From an uncultured Chryseobacterium sp. (GTDB taxonomy: Bacteria; Bacteroidota; Bacteroidia; Flavobacteriales; Weeksellaceae), in NCBI GenBank assembly GCA_913778505.1, contig CAJYWD010000005.1, positions 34,297 to 98,296 on the forward strand: DNA of 64,000 nucleotides, in the 5' to 3' direction. Below are positions 1 to 9,996 of the stretch, one piece after another. Within the stretch, counting starts at the first letter, position 1, and each line of letters begins with the position of its first letter. The position numbers were made by a program, and so were the translations under genes. The notes beneath the pieces were generated by a model. That model had not been told where the DNA came from, did no database searches, and saw only the letters and a list, made by a program, of their open reading frames with translations.

Positions 1-571
1 GGAGAAATATGCCACCTACTATGGCCAGGAAGTAAACTTTCAGATTTTCATCAAAGTATTTTCCCAGAAGCATTCCGAGTGGTGAGGCTAAGGCAAAACT
101 CAGGACAATCAGCCAAAACTTGGTAGAAAAGCTCTTGCTGTGCGCCAGAAAACTTCCGAGTACAAATGAGATCGGGATGTTATGAAACAGAATTCCCAAC
201 AGATAGGGCGAGATCGTCTCTTTTTCGTGTGACAAAGGAATGCCTTCTATAAAAGCATGCACAAACAATCCTACAATCAGCGCAAATGGAATGATGGAAT
301 GGTCATCGGAATGATGATGGAGATGTCCGTGTTCAAATCCCTTAGTCAGATTTTCCAGAAACATCTGAATCAACACACCAAGAATGACAAAAATACCGAT
401 GTTATGATCTTCCGAATGATAAACTTCCGGAAAAACCTCATTGAGACAAATCGTTATCAGAAAACCGGCGCTCAGAATGAGCAGGTTTTTGGCAAATTGC
501 TGTTTGCTCCCTAAATATCTTCCGAGCAAAACACCGATCAGAACGCTTAATATGAGTAAAAGAATGACCAT
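1..571 (-). CDS. ZIP family metal transporter (C-terminus runs off the window)
   Basis: Reading the minus strand from ATG at 571 gives MVILLLILSVLIGVLLGRYLGSKQQFAKNLLILSAGFLI...His-rich loop...VGLFVHAFIEGIPL...LFHNIPISFVLGS, typical ZIP TM helices. Not in the ORF track because it is truncated. Confidence 0.85.
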   Translation of the reverse strand, partial: MVILLLILSVLIGVLLGRYLGSKQQFAKNLLILSAGFLITICLNEVFPEVYHSEDHNIGIFVILGVLIQMFLENLTKGFEHGHLHHHSDDHSIIPFALIVGLFVHAFIEGIPLSHEKETISPYLLGILFHNIPISFVLGSFLAHSKSFSTKFWLIVLSFALASPLGMLLGKYFDENLKVYFLAIVGGIFL

Positions 572-590
572 TTCAGAAATTAGATGCTTC

Positions 591-1319
591 TTATTTTCGT
601 TTTCTAAACAGATTAATACAACGCTGCGATGTTTTCTCGTCAAAGTCACTCAACTGATAATCGCCCCAACGTGTAAGTAACTCAAAACCAAATTCATCAG
701 CATATTTCAATATGTTTTCCGGCGACGTGAGCTTGACTCTTTCAAAGAAATGAAAATGCTGACCTTTGTCGTCAAAATCAATTTCCTTGATGATAAACTC
801 ACCCTCAATGTGTTTTTTGATATTGAAAACAATCTGGTCTTTCTCAACAGAACTATCAGGAACTATCACACTTCTTACATATTCGGCATTCAGAAAATCG
901 AGGACAAAATAACCATCATCTTTCAACACATCAGACACAGAACGGAAAACCCTTTTATCCTCTTCATCTGTCTCAAAATACCCAAAACTGGTGAACAAAT
1001 TAAAAACCGCATCCACAGGCTCACTCTCAATAGGATTTCGCATATCGTGAACCCGAAATTGTAACGACTCGTTCTCAAATTGTTTATCAAAAGTGATACT
1101 CTGTTCGGACAAATCCAGACCAAGAACATCATAACCTACTTGATTAAGATAAACCGAATGTCTGCCTTTGCCGCAAGCCAGATCAATAATTTTTGAATTC
1201 TTATCCAACTTGATAAAGTCCGTCAGCAGATTCAAAAAATTTTCAGCTTCACGATAATCCCTGTTGCTGTACAAAATATGATAATAAGGCGTATCAAACC
1301 ATTCTTCGAACCATTGCAT
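591..1319 (-). CDS. class I SAM-dependent methyltransferase
   Basis: IIDLACGKGRHSVYLNQVGYDVLGLDLS motif I; start probably MQWFEEWFDTPYYHILY at 1319 rather than the longest ORF at 1403. Confidence 0.85.
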   Translation of the reverse strand: MQWFEEWFDTPYYHILYSNRDYREAENFLNLLTDFIKLDKNSKIIDLACGKGRHSVYLNQVGYDVLGLDLSEQSITFDKQFENESLQFRVHDMRNPIESEPVDAVFNLFTSFGYFETDEEDKRVFRSVSDVLKDDGYFVLDFLNAEYVRSVIVPDSSVEKDQIVFNIKKHIEGEFIIKEIDFDDKGQHFHFFERVKLTSPENILKYADEFGFELLTRWGDYQLSDFDEKTSQRCINLFRKRK

Positions 1320-1440
1320 CCTGCAAAAATAAGGAAATTTTGGCTTGATGATTGAAGTTTGATGATGGAAGTTTTTCCGGATATAAAATCCTCCGGCATC
1401 CATCTTCTGACATCCGACAAAAAAAACCTATTTTTGCGGA

Positions 1441-2601
1441 ATGAATACAGACAATCTGCAGATACAAATCAAGACATTTTTCGGACTGGAAAGTGTTTTG
1501 GCCGAGGAAGTTAAAAAATTGGGTGGCAAAAAAGTGGAAGCCAAAAACCGGGCAGTTACCTGCGAAGGCGACCTCGGATTTCTTTACAAGCTCAATTACT
1601 CTTGCAGAACAGCGCTAAAAATTTTGGTTCCGATTCTGGAGTTCAAGGCCTTTAACGAAAGTAAATTTTACGATAAACTGTTCAAATTCGAATGGGACAC
1701 TCTGATGGAAAAACATCAGTCTTTTGCCATTGATGCTACGGTGAACTCCGAGAGATTCAGCCATTCGCAGTTTATGACTTTGAAAATGAAAGACGCCATT
1801 GTGGATTATTTTCAGGACAAACATAACATCAGACCCAATGTTAATAAAGAATATCCGGATATCAAATTCCATCTTCATATTGATAGAGAGCTGGTAACGA
1901 TTTCTATGGACAGTTCCGGCGACCCGCTTTTCAAACGTGGCTACAGAAAAGAGCAAACCGTAGCGCCGATCAATGAAGTTTTGGCGAGCGGAATGTTGCA
2001 GCTCGCAGGCTGGGACGGTAAAGGTAATTTCCTGGATCCGATGTGCGGTTCCGGAACCTTGCTGATTGAGGCTGCGATGATTGCGCTGGATCTTCCCGCA
2101 CAGATCTTCAGAAGAGGATTTGCATTCCAGAACTGGAAAAATTATGACGAGGAACTTTTCAAGACGATTAAAGAATTCCGAATCAACAGGGTGAAAGAAT
2201 TTGACGGGAAAATTGTGGGTTATGATGTGGATGCAAGAGCGCTGAATGCCGCAAGAATCAACATAGAATCTGCGGAGATGGAAGATGTGATTGAAGTGCG
2301 GAAGCAAGATTTCTTCCAGTCTGAAAAAGATATGTTCCCATTATTAATGGTTTTCAATCCACCTTACGATGAAAGAATCTCTATTAATGACGATGATTTT
2401 TACAAAAAAATAGGTGATACTTTCAAACAACATTATCCAAACACTTTAGCCTGGCTCATTTCTGCCGACCTGGATGCGCCAAAGAAAATCGGACTGAGAC
2501 CATCCAGAAAAATCAAATTATTCAATGGAAAATTGGAAACAAGATTTTTGCAATATGAGATGTATGACGGGACGAAAAAAGTTCATAAAATCAAAGACTA
2601 G
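1441..2601 (+). CDS. THUMP domain class I SAM-dependent RNA methyltransferase (RlmL/YpsC-like)
   Basis: N-terminal THUMP-like region, FLDPMCGSGTLLIEAAMIA and VFNPPYDERI motifs. Confidence 0.88.
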   Translation: MNTDNLQIQIKTFFGLESVLAEEVKKLGGKKVEAKNRAVTCEGDLGFLYKLNYSCRTALKILVPILEFKAFNESKFYDKLFKFEWDTLMEKHQSFAIDATVNSERFSHSQFMTLKMKDAIVDYFQDKHNIRPNVNKEYPDIKFHLHIDRELVTISMDSSGDPLFKRGYRKEQTVAPINEVLASGMLQLAGWDGKGNFLDPMCGSGTLLIEAAMIALDLPAQIFRRGFAFQNWKNYDEELFKTIKEFRINRVKEFDGKIVGYDVDARALNAARINIESAEMEDVIEVRKQDFFQSEKDMFPLLMVFNPPYDERISINDDDFYKKIGDTFKQHYPNTLAWLISADLDAPKKIGLRPSRKIKLFNGKLETRFLQYEMYDGTKKVHKIKD

Positions 2602-2612
2602 CTAATAACGAC

Positions 2613-2640
2613 AAAACTCCCGGAAATTTCGGGAGTTTTT
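2613..2640. terminator. bidirectional rho-independent terminator
   Basis: aaaactcccggaaatttcgggagttttt between convergent genes. Confidence 0.85.
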
Positions 2641-2660
2641 GTTTATAATTAATTGATGAA

Positions 2661-5264
2661 TTAAATATTCATCGCCTTTTGATAAGCATTTTCCAGCCCC
2701 TCAAGATTTTTTCCTCCAGCTGTGGCAAAGCCAGGATTTCCGCCGCCACCGCCCTGAATTTCCCTTGCCAAATCTTTAATCAAAGCGCCGGCCTGATAAA
2801 CACCTGCCAAGTCATCGGAAACGCCAATCGTAATCATCGGTTTTGCGTCTGCATCAGACAAAATAATTGTGATGGATGTTGGGATTTCTCGTTTCAATTG
2901 GAAAACGATATCTTTTACAGAAGCGGCATCAAGAGACGTTCTCTTTACCAAAAGTAATTTGTCGCCTTTCTGTTCGTAAGCGCCTTTCCAATCACCGATC
3001 TCGCCTTTTGCTTTTTCTTTTTTGAAGGCTTCCACTTCAGATTTTAAAGATGTGTTTTCTTCAATTAATTTCTCGATTGAGCGAACTACATCTTTAGATT
3101 TCAGCAATTGAGAAAGTTCAGCAATTTGTTTTTCTAATCCTTTAAAATAGTCATCAGATTGATCTCCGGAAATGGCCTCAATCCTTCTGATTCCTGCTGC
3201 AGCAGAACTTTCGGAAACCAATTTGAAATGCCCGATCTCGCTGGTATTCTTCACGTGAGTTCCACCGCAAAGTTCCATAGAAGTTCCAAACTGAATCATT
3301 CGTACATTGTCGCCATATTTTTCGCCGAACAAAGCCATTGCACCTCTGTCCAAAGCTTCCTGAATCGGAATACTTCTGAACTCCTGCAAAGCAATACTTT
3401 CCTTGATTTTGGCATTCACTTGATCTTCCACCATCTTCAATTCCTCATCTGTCATTTTAGAAAAATGAGAAAAATCAAAACGCAGATAATCCGGACCAAC
3501 GAATGAACCTTTTTGCTCTACGTGCGTTCCCAATACGTTTCTCAAGGCTTCGTGCAACAAGTGCGTCACCGAGTGATTGGCCTGAGAATTTTTTCTGTCG
3601 TTTGCATTCACTTTAGCATAGAAAACGGCTCCGGCATCTTTCGGCATTCCATCGATTAATGAAATGATTAATCCATTTTCTTTTTTGGTTTCCAAAACTT
3701 CAAAGCTTTCAGTTGCGTTTTCAAGAACGCCTTTATCACCAACTTGTCCGCCACCTTCCGGATAGAAAGGCGATTCGCTCAACACCACCTGATAAAATTC
3801 GCCGTCTTTATTTTCTACTTTTCTGTATCTTGTGATGTAGGTTTCGGATTCTATTTTGTCGTAACCTACAAAGTTTTCAGGTTTTTCCTCCAACGTAACC
3901 CAGTCATAAACTTTCTGAGCAGAATCTGCTTTGGAACGTTGTTTCTGTTTATTCAAAGCTTGTTCAAATCCGGCTTCATCGATGGTTAAGCCTTTTTCTT
4001 CTGCGATGATTCTCGTCAAATCATCCGGAAAACCGTAAGTATCATATAATTCAAAAACTTCTTCTGTCGGCAATACTTTTTGACCTTCAGAAATCGTTTG
4101 CTTAATGAGTTTTTCAACCCGGATTAAACCTGTTTCAATCGTTCTCAGGAAAGATTCTTCTTCACTTTTAATAACTTCCGTAACCAGAGTTCCCTGTTTT
4201 TCCAGTTCCGGGAAGAATTTTCCCATTTGCTCCTGTAAAACAGCGACTAGCTGATAAAGGAAAGGTTCTTTTCTGTCTAAGAATCGGTATGCGTAAGAAA
4301 TTCCTCTTCTCAAAATTCTGCGAATTACATAACCCGCTCCTCCGTTGGAAGGCAACTGTCCGTCTGCAATGGCAAAAGAAACCGCTCTGATATGGTCTAC
4401 CACAACTCGGATAGCAATGTCTTTCTCATCCGTTAAAATTCCGGTATATTTTTTACCTGAAAGCTCCTCAACTTTAGCAATCAAAGGCGTGAAAACATCG
4501 GTATCGTAATTGGATTCTTTCTGTTGCAACGCCATGCAAAGACGCTCGAATCCCATTCCGGTATCGATGTGTTTTGCCGGAAGATTTTCCAGAGAACCAT
4601 CAGCTTTTCTATTGAACTGCATAAATACGAGATTCCAGATTTCCACAACTTGCGGATGGTCATTATTCACCAATTCCAATCCGGAAATTTTTGCTTTCTC
4701 CTCTGCACTTCTCAAATCAACGTGAATTTCCGAACATGGTCCGCAAGGTCCGCTTGCTCCCATTTCCCAGAAATTGTCTTTTTTATTTCCATTGATAATA
4801 CGGTCTTCAGAAACGAACTGTTTCCACAAATCGTAAGCTTCGGTATCTCTTTCAAGATTTTCTTTAGCGTCGCCTTCAAAAATGGTTACGTAAAGGTTTT
4901 CTTTAGGGATTTTGTAAACTTCCGTCAGCAATTCCCAAGCCCAGGAAATGGCTTCTTTCTTGAAATAATCACCGAAAGACCAGTTCCCCAGCATTTCAAA
5001 CATCGTATGGTGATAAGTATCTCTACCAACATCATCTAGATCATTATGCTTCCCGGAAACTCTTAAACATTTCTGAGTATCGGCAATTCTGGAAGATTTT
5101 GGTTCTTTGTAACCTAAAAAATAATCTTTGAACTGTGTCATTCCTGAGTTGGAAAACATCAGCGTCGGGTCATCTTTCAGAACAATGGGCGCAGAAGGAA
5201 CAATAAGGTGTTCTTTGCTTTTGAAAAAATCTAAAAATTGCTGTCTTATCTCTTGTGAAGTCAT
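2661..5264 (-). CDS. alaS: alanine--tRNA ligase
   Basis: MTSQEIRQQFLDFFKSKEHLIVPSAPIVLKDDPTLMFSNSGMTQFKDYFLG; HSVTHLLHEALR; CGGTH; C-terminal GGGGGNPGFATAGG. Confidence 0.99.
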   Translation of the reverse strand: MTSQEIRQQFLDFFKSKEHLIVPSAPIVLKDDPTLMFSNSGMTQFKDYFLGYKEPKSSRIADTQKCLRVSGKHNDLDDVGRDTYHHTMFEMLGNWSFGDYFKKEAISWAWELLTEVYKIPKENLYVTIFEGDAKENLERDTEAYDLWKQFVSEDRIINGNKKDNFWEMGASGPCGPCSEIHVDLRSAEEKAKISGLELVNNDHPQVVEIWNLVFMQFNRKADGSLENLPAKHIDTGMGFERLCMALQQKESNYDTDVFTPLIAKVEELSGKKYTGILTDEKDIAIRVVVDHIRAVSFAIADGQLPSNGGAGYVIRRILRRGISYAYRFLDRKEPFLYQLVAVLQEQMGKFFPELEKQGTLVTEVIKSEEESFLRTIETGLIRVEKLIKQTISEGQKVLPTEEVFELYDTYGFPDDLTRIIAEEKGLTIDEAGFEQALNKQKQRSKADSAQKVYDWVTLEEKPENFVGYDKIESETYITRYRKVENKDGEFYQVVLSESPFYPEGGGQVGDKGVLENATESFEVLETKKENGLIISLIDGMPKDAGAVFYAKVNANDRKNSQANHSVTHLLHEALRNVLGTHVEQKGSFVGPDYLRFDFSHFSKMTDEELKMVEDQVNAKIKESIALQEFRSIPIQEALDRGAMALFGEKYGDNVRMIQFGTSMELCGGTHVKNTSEIGHFKLVSESSAAAGIRRIEAISGDQSDDYFKGLEKQIAELSQLLKSKDVVRSIEKLIEENTSLKSEVEAFKKEKAKGEIGDWKGAYEQKGDKLLLVKRTSLDAASVKDIVFQLKREIPTSITIILSDADAKPMITIGVSDDLAGVYQAGALIKDLAREIQGGGGGNPGFATAGGKNLEGLENAYQKAMNI

Positions 5265-5307
5265 TTTAGTTGTTGGTTGTTGGTTGACTGTTGATAGCTT
5301 TTGATTA

Positions 5308-5991
5308 TCAACTTTTGGTTGGCAAATTTAATGTTTTTTGGAAAGATTCTTTGATACTTAACATTGAAATATTTAATAGTATTAAAAATCCAAAAATCAA
5401 ATAATAAGAAGGATTCGGTAGTTGTGATAATTGTTGTACAAATTTTTCTGAAAAGTTTTCAGAATAACTGTTGTAATCTTGATCAATGTAGCTTGTACCA
5501 CATAATATAATGTCTTCGCCGAGTAAATTATCCTTAGCATTAGGATCCTTGTAATCAACCAATACAAAAAAATGTCCTGTTTTATCCATATCTAAGCCAT
5601 ACCTTTCGTGTTTAGAAATTGCCATATCATTCAGTAAAGAAATAAGGTCATCATAAGAATTTTCATCATTTATAATAAATTCAATTCCTGTGTTTTTCTC
5701 ATTTCTTTGTTTTAGTTTTTTGATTTCGGATACGTAATTACCCGAATTACTTTTAGCAGTGTTTGGTTTTACAATAATCTTTTTGTAATCCCAATTTCTG
5801 AAAGGTTCGAAAGAATTATTGTAAATCCGATCTTTGTCTTCGACAGAATTTGTTGAATGAATTTTCGAAGGCAAACCAATATCCATCACATTTGGAATAG
5901 GTTCATTAAGTTTTCGGTTTCCATAAAACGAAAATAAAATCGGAATAAGGACAGCGCTTATCAATCCTGGAACATAATAAATCTTTCTCAT
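5308..5991 (-). CDS. hypothetical membrane protein (N- and C-terminal TM segments)
   Basis: 227-aa ORF; hydrophobic segments YVPGLISAVLIPILFSFYG and YYLIFGFLILLNISML. Confidence 0.7.
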   Translation of the reverse strand: MRKIYYVPGLISAVLIPILFSFYGNRKLNEPIPNVMDIGLPSKIHSTNSVEDKDRIYNNSFEPFRNWDYKKIIVKPNTAKSNSGNYVSEIKKLKQRNEKNTGIEFIINDENSYDDLISLLNDMAISKHERYGLDMDKTGHFFVLVDYKDPNAKDNLLGEDIILCGTSYIDQDYNSYSENFSEKFVQQLSQLPNPSYYLIFGFLILLNISMLSIKESFQKTLNLPTKS

Positions 5992-5992
5992 T

Positions 5993-6673
5993 TTAATTTT
6001 TATAATGCTGAAAAATTCCGAAATCCGTTGGTGTCCAGAGTGCCGCTTTTTGTCCGGCAGCTTTCAAACCGTTATTTGCCCAGGTGTTGCACGTGTAAGT
6101 AAAGTTATAATTGTCTTTGGCATCATAAAATGCATCGTTATTTCCATAAACCGCGTCGGTTTTTATCAAAATATAATTTCCGGAAGCATCTTTATCAAAC
6201 TTGGAATCGATAAACTGGATAAGATTCTGATATTGTTTTTCGGTCAACATCATTTTTTTACAATCCTTGCCCACTTTCATTTGTTTATAATAAGTGCAAT
6301 GCATTGCCGAATCGCTCAGCCAGAAAGCTGCTTTGAAAGCTGTGGAGAATTTGAGGTCTGCCCAAGTTGGTGTGTCCAGATAAAATCCTTTATCGCCCCA
6401 GCCAAAAGAGATGTAATTGAAATCCGTTTGTTTCCCTTTGGTATTGTCGAAAGGCAGTTTTGTGCTCCAATCGATGTATTTTGTTTTCACAGGAACCACC
6501 AAATCCGTATGAACGCCATTCGTCAGAATATAAAGTTCAATCGTTTTAGGCTCATTCGTTTTCTCAGCTCCAACAGGAATGAGCGGAATGATAAGACTCA
6601 GAATAACGTACAATAAAATAACGCCAATGACTATGCCTAAACCCTTTAAAAGAATGAAAATGATGCGCTTCAT
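5993..6673 (-). CDS. DUF2459/TIGR02117-type family protein
   Basis: Sequence pattern TNGVHTDLVVPV...ISFGWGDKGFYLDTPTWADLKFSTAFKAAF...CTYY. Confidence 0.8.
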   Translation of the reverse strand: MKRIIFILLKGLGIVIGVILLYVILSLIIPLIPVGAEKTNEPKTIELYILTNGVHTDLVVPVKTKYIDWSTKLPFDNTKGKQTDFNYISFGWGDKGFYLDTPTWADLKFSTAFKAAFWLSDSAMHCTYYKQMKVGKDCKKMMLTEKQYQNLIQFIDSKFDKDASGNYILIKTDAVYGNNDAFYDAKDNYNFTYTCNTWANNGLKAAGQKAALWTPTDFGIFQHYKN

Positions 6674-6810
6674 CCAATGTGATTTTTTAAGATTGAGAAC
6701 CTTAAAGATAAGAAATTATTTCAGACATTATTTTGGCATTAATTTTATTTAATATTTCTTGTCTTAATGACAACAATTCATCAATTTTATGATCACAAAA
6801 TCACTAAAAT

Positions 6811-6888
6811 ATGCCAAAAAAGCCTACTAAAAAAAGAGTAAAACTAAGAGTAAAAGTGGCACCAAAAAGAGCTCAGAAAAAGAGATAG
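6811..6888 (+). CDS. very small, highly basic protein (25 aa)
   Basis: Translation MPKKPTKKRVKLRVKVAPKRAQKKR*. Isolated between two minus-strand genes; below the ORF-track size cutoff. Confidence 0.5.
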   Translation: MPKKPTKKRVKLRVKVAPKRAQKKR

Positions 6889-6902
6889 TTATAAAGAAAA
6901 TA

Positions 6903-7826
6903 TTACTCTGACAAAAAATCAAGATTGCGTTTCAGGCCGGTGAACTTCGTCCGCTTTACAGCAGATTTTCTAAACACTGAAGAGAAAATCTCCTGTGTCA
7001 TCTCTTTCCAGTCGCTTTTAGCCAGATTTCTGAGCGTGGAATTGGGCCGAAATTTCTCCTCCAGCGTGGGTGCAGAAAATCTGTTCCAGGGACAAACATC
7101 CTGGCATACATCGCATCCAAACATCCAATCGTCCATTTTACCCTTGAAGTAATCCGGGATCTGGTCTTTCAGTTCGATCGTAGCGTAGGAAATACATTTG
7201 CTGCCATCGATGATCTTTTCCGAAATAATCGCCTGCGTGGGACAGGCATCAATGCATTTTCTGCAACTGCCACAATGATCTGCGACAGGATTATCTGCAA
7301 TTAATTCCAGATCACAGATAATCTCGGCCAAAAAATAAAATGAACCATTTTTCTTGGTAATCAGGTTGGCGTTCTTCCCCACCCAACCTATTCCCGACTT
7401 TCGTGCCCAGGCCTTTTCCAAAACCGGCGCAGAATCTACAAATACACGGAATGAGAATTCTCCAATTTCCTCCTGAAGTTCTGCGACAAGGTTTCTGAGT
7501 TTATCTTTGATAACTTCATGATAATCCTCACCATACGCATACTTGGAAATTTTAAAACCGTCCGTTTCCAGTGGCCTTTCAGGATAATAATTGTAGCTCA
7601 GGGAAATCACGGATTTGGAACCTTCCACCAGCAGTCTCGGATCCAGTCTTTTGTCGAAATGGTTTTCCATGTACTTCATCTCGCCATGATAATTATTGTT
7701 AAGCCAGTTTTCAAGATGTCGTGCCTCTTCCTCCAGGAAATCTGCTTTGGAGATCCCACATGATTGAAATCCTGCCGCAGCAGCTTTGGTTTTGATAAGT
7801 TGGGTATGTCGTTCTTTCGGATGCAT
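6903..7826 (-). CDS. queG: epoxyqueuosine reductase QueG
   Basis: [16 protein letters not shown], two ferredoxin motifs [18 protein letters not shown] and [15 protein letters not shown]. Confidence 0.96.
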   Translation of the reverse strand: MHPKERHTQLIKTKAAAAGFQSCGISKADFLEEEARHLENWLNNNYHGEMKYMENHFDKRLDPRLLVEGSKSVISLSYNYYPERPLETDGFKISKYAYGEDYHEVIKDKLRNLVAELQEEIGEFSFRVFVDSAPVLEKAWARKSGIGWVGKNANLITKKNGSFYFLAEIICDLELIADNPVADHCGSCRKCIDACPTQAIISEKIIDGSKCISYATIELKDQIPDYFKGKMDDWMFGCDVCQDVCPWNRFSAPTLEEKFRPNSTLRNLAKSDWKEMTQEIFSSVFRKSAVKRTKFTGLKRNLDFLSE

Positions 7827-7938
7827 TTAGATTCTGCGAAATTAAGACATTTAATTTTTAACAATTTTTAATTTCGAATATTTTATGAAAACAAAAATTA
7901 TTGGTTAGCTTTGTTCAACAACTTAAATTAATAAAGCA

Positions 7939-8226
7939 ATGGCAATAGAAGATGTTTTGAGAGCCGGCAACTATCATCTGATTGATGTGCGCGAGCCGCT
8001 GGAACTGGAAATGGATGGACACATCGAGGAAGCGCAGAATATTCCTCTTGGAGAATTGGAAGACAGAAAACAGGAAATCCTGAACCTTAGCGGAACCAAG
8101 ATTTTTTTCTGCCGATCCGGAAATCGCTCCGGTAAAGCGGTGGATTACTTTAAATCCGAAGGTATGACCGATGTTTACAATGGCGGTGGCTATAACGAAC
8201 TGAGCCAGACTTTGGAAAATCTCTAA
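7939..8226 (+). CDS. rhodanese-like domain protein
   Basis: YHLIDVREPLELEMDGHIEEAQNIPLGEL...FFCRSGNRSGKAVDYF; active-site Cys loop CRSGNRS. Confidence 0.92.
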   Translation: MAIEDVLRAGNYHLIDVREPLELEMDGHIEEAQNIPLGELEDRKQEILNLSGTKIFFCRSGNRSGKAVDYFKSEGMTDVYNGGGYNELSQTLENL

Positions 8227-8244
8227 CCTGGAGATAACCATAAC

Positions 8245-8274
8245 AAAAAAAGCGGGAGATCATTCCCGCTTTTC
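8245..8274. terminator. bidirectional terminator
   Basis: aaaaaagcgggagatcattcccgctttt between convergent genes. Confidence 0.85.
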
Positions 8275-8438
8275 TAGTTTCTACCCCTTGTTAACAACCA
8301 CATTACCAATCCGATGACGCCCACAACGAGGATAATTCCCCACCACATGCCGGCTTTAAAAATTGTTTCAATAGCCTCGCAGCTTGTAAGCAGTCCTATT
8401 ATTAGAAATAATGGAAGAATAGTAAGATATTTTTTCAT
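8274..8438 (-). CDS. small membrane lipoprotein
   Basis: MKKYLTILPLFLIIGLLTSCEAIETIFKAGMWWGIILVVGVIGLVMWLLTRGRN; lipobox-like LLTSC; internal start preferred over 8495. Confidence 0.75.
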   Translation of the reverse strand: MKKYLTILPLFLIIGLLTSCEAIETIFKAGMWWGIILVVGVIGLVMWLLTRGRN

Positions 8439-8580
8439 AATTAAATAATTTGTTTGGTGATTGAAAATTTGAGTTTTACAAAAACAATTAAGCAACTGTT
8501 TATAAATCCTAAAGTTTCAAAATTTAAGCCAAAATAATATTGGATCCCAGCGAAGCCTGATTTCACAAGCTCATGCACAA

Positions 8581-8604
8581 AAAAAACCGCTGAAAATCAG
8601 CGGT
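8581..8604 (-). terminator. terminator of the small ORF at 8609-8731
   Basis: aaaaaaccgctgaaaatcagcggt; U-tract on the minus strand. Confidence 0.75.
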
Positions 8605-8608
8605 AGTT

Positions 8609-8731
8609 CTATGAGGCTTTGACGGCTTTAGGGCTTGGTCTGCTGGATCGTTCTTCAAATTTCTTTACGATATAGCCGATAACAATCGGTGCAGCCCATG
8701 TAAGCGCCATTCTTAACAATCTTGATTTCAT
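8609..8731 (-). CDS. small membrane protein (40 aa)
   Basis: MKSRLLRMALTWAAPIVIGYIVKKFEERSSRPSPKAVKAS*; one TM helix, directly followed by a terminator. Confidence 0.65.
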   Translation of the reverse strand: MKSRLLRMALTWAAPIVIGYIVKKFEERSSRPSPKAVKAS

Positions 8732-8859
8732 ATGCAGATATTTATTGATTTTCGAGGGTCAAATGTTATCGCCGTATATTCAATTGGCTTCTTTGTCCAA
8801 CTGTGGTCATGGCGATTTCATAATTTTAAATTTTAAAGTTGATTACAAGAAATAAGCCA

Positions 8860-9894
8860 TTATGGATTTTCATCAGCACTATAATTACCTACGGCTTCTT
8901 TCAGACTTCTAAAGATTCTCTTTTTAAGTTTATCTGGCTTCAGAACCGTAATGAATTCTCCCATTCCGAGAATCACTCTTTCCAACTCAAAATTCAGCTG
9001 GACACAGATTTTGAAAGTCGTTCCCATGTCGTCTTCTTTTATAATTTCCTGAGATTGATGAAAAGGTTTGGTCTTGACGTAAGGTGCGTGTTTTCTTGTG
9101 ACGAAAAACACCACATTCTGTGGACGCTGCGTTTCTGAAACCGTAGCGCCAATCACTTCACCAAAATATCTGTCCGCATTAAAATCTTTGTCTATGTATT
9201 TGGTTATGTCGTCCACCTCTATGTCTTCTATTCTGTCCAGCGCAAGGTTCATAATGCTGCTCTTGCACCAGCAAATGAGAAACCAACGGTTGTTATATTC
9301 TTTAAGGAGTTGCGGATGTACTGTGAAGTAATTGGACTCTCTCGCCTTAAAACTTTTGTACAAAATCCTCAGAACTTTTTTATTCAAAATGCTTTGGTAG
9401 AGAATATCAATATGTTCTAAACCTTTTAATTGCTCATTTTTATCAAGATGAATAATCGATTTTTGATTAGTTGACTGAATCGAATCTTCCAATTTCTGAA
9501 TGACACCATTCATCTCTTTGAACATCGAAAAATCTTTGAACTGTTTCAGAATCTGAACTGCATTGTTCATCGCTTTCAAATCATTTTCGTTGACCGAAAT
9601 ATTATGAATGCTGTAATCTGGGTCGCTGTAACGGTAAAAGCGCTTTTCGTAAACTTCAATCGGCGCTTCATAACCGAACTTTTCACTTCGCATATTCTGC
9701 AAATCCAACTGAATCGTCCGTTTGCTTACAAAGGATTCCTTGCCTTCAAACTCAAACAAAGCCTCGGAACATTCTTCCATCAAATCTTCCAAAGTATATT
9801 TTTTGTACTTGTTTTTCAAACATTTGTCCAAAGTTTTGTAGCGGATAAGTGCATTTTTATTTGAAGACATTTTTGTTTTTGATTTTTGTTTCAA
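8860..9894 (-). CDS. WYL domain transcriptional regulator
   Basis: N-terminal wHTH (NKNALIRYKTLDKCLKNK...TLEDLMEECSEAL), WYL region KKVLRILYKSFKARESNYFTVHPQLLKEYNNRWFLICWC. Confidence 0.9.
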   Translation of the reverse strand: MKQKSKTKMSSNKNALIRYKTLDKCLKNKYKKYTLEDLMEECSEALFEFEGKESFVSKRTIQLDLQNMRSEKFGYEAPIEVYEKRFYRYSDPDYSIHNISVNENDLKAMNNAVQILKQFKDFSMFKEMNGVIQKLEDSIQSTNQKSIIHLDKNEQLKGLEHIDILYQSILNKKVLRILYKSFKARESNYFTVHPQLLKEYNNRWFLICWCKSSIMNLALDRIEDIEVDDITKYIDKDFNADRYFGEVIGATVSETQRPQNVVFFVTRKHAPYVKTKPFHQSQEIIKEDDMGTTFKICVQLNFELERVILGMGEFITVLKPDKLKKRIFRSLKEAVGNYSADENP

Positions 9895-9909
9895 ACTTTC
9901 AACGGTCAG

Positions 9910-9977
9910 TTTGTCATTCCGTAGGAATCTATACTAAATTTCATTATTAGTTGTTTAGATTCCTTCGGAATGACAAA
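9910..9977. repeat. interspersed palindromic repeat, copy 1
   Basis: tttgtcattccgtaggaatcta ... tagattccttcggaatgacaaa, about 22-bp near-perfect inverted arms. Confidence 0.85.
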
Positions 9978-9996
9978 TAGATGCAAAGTCTATAAA

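Noticed and set aside
1615-2307. 230-aa minus-strand ORF opposite the THUMP methyltransferase
   Set aside because: The plus-strand protein has clear methyltransferase motifs; the antisense product does not resemble a known fold.
3159-5039. Plus-strand ORFs up to 171 aa antisense to alaS
   Set aside because: alaS is unambiguous on the minus strand; the antisense frames lack recognisable motifs.
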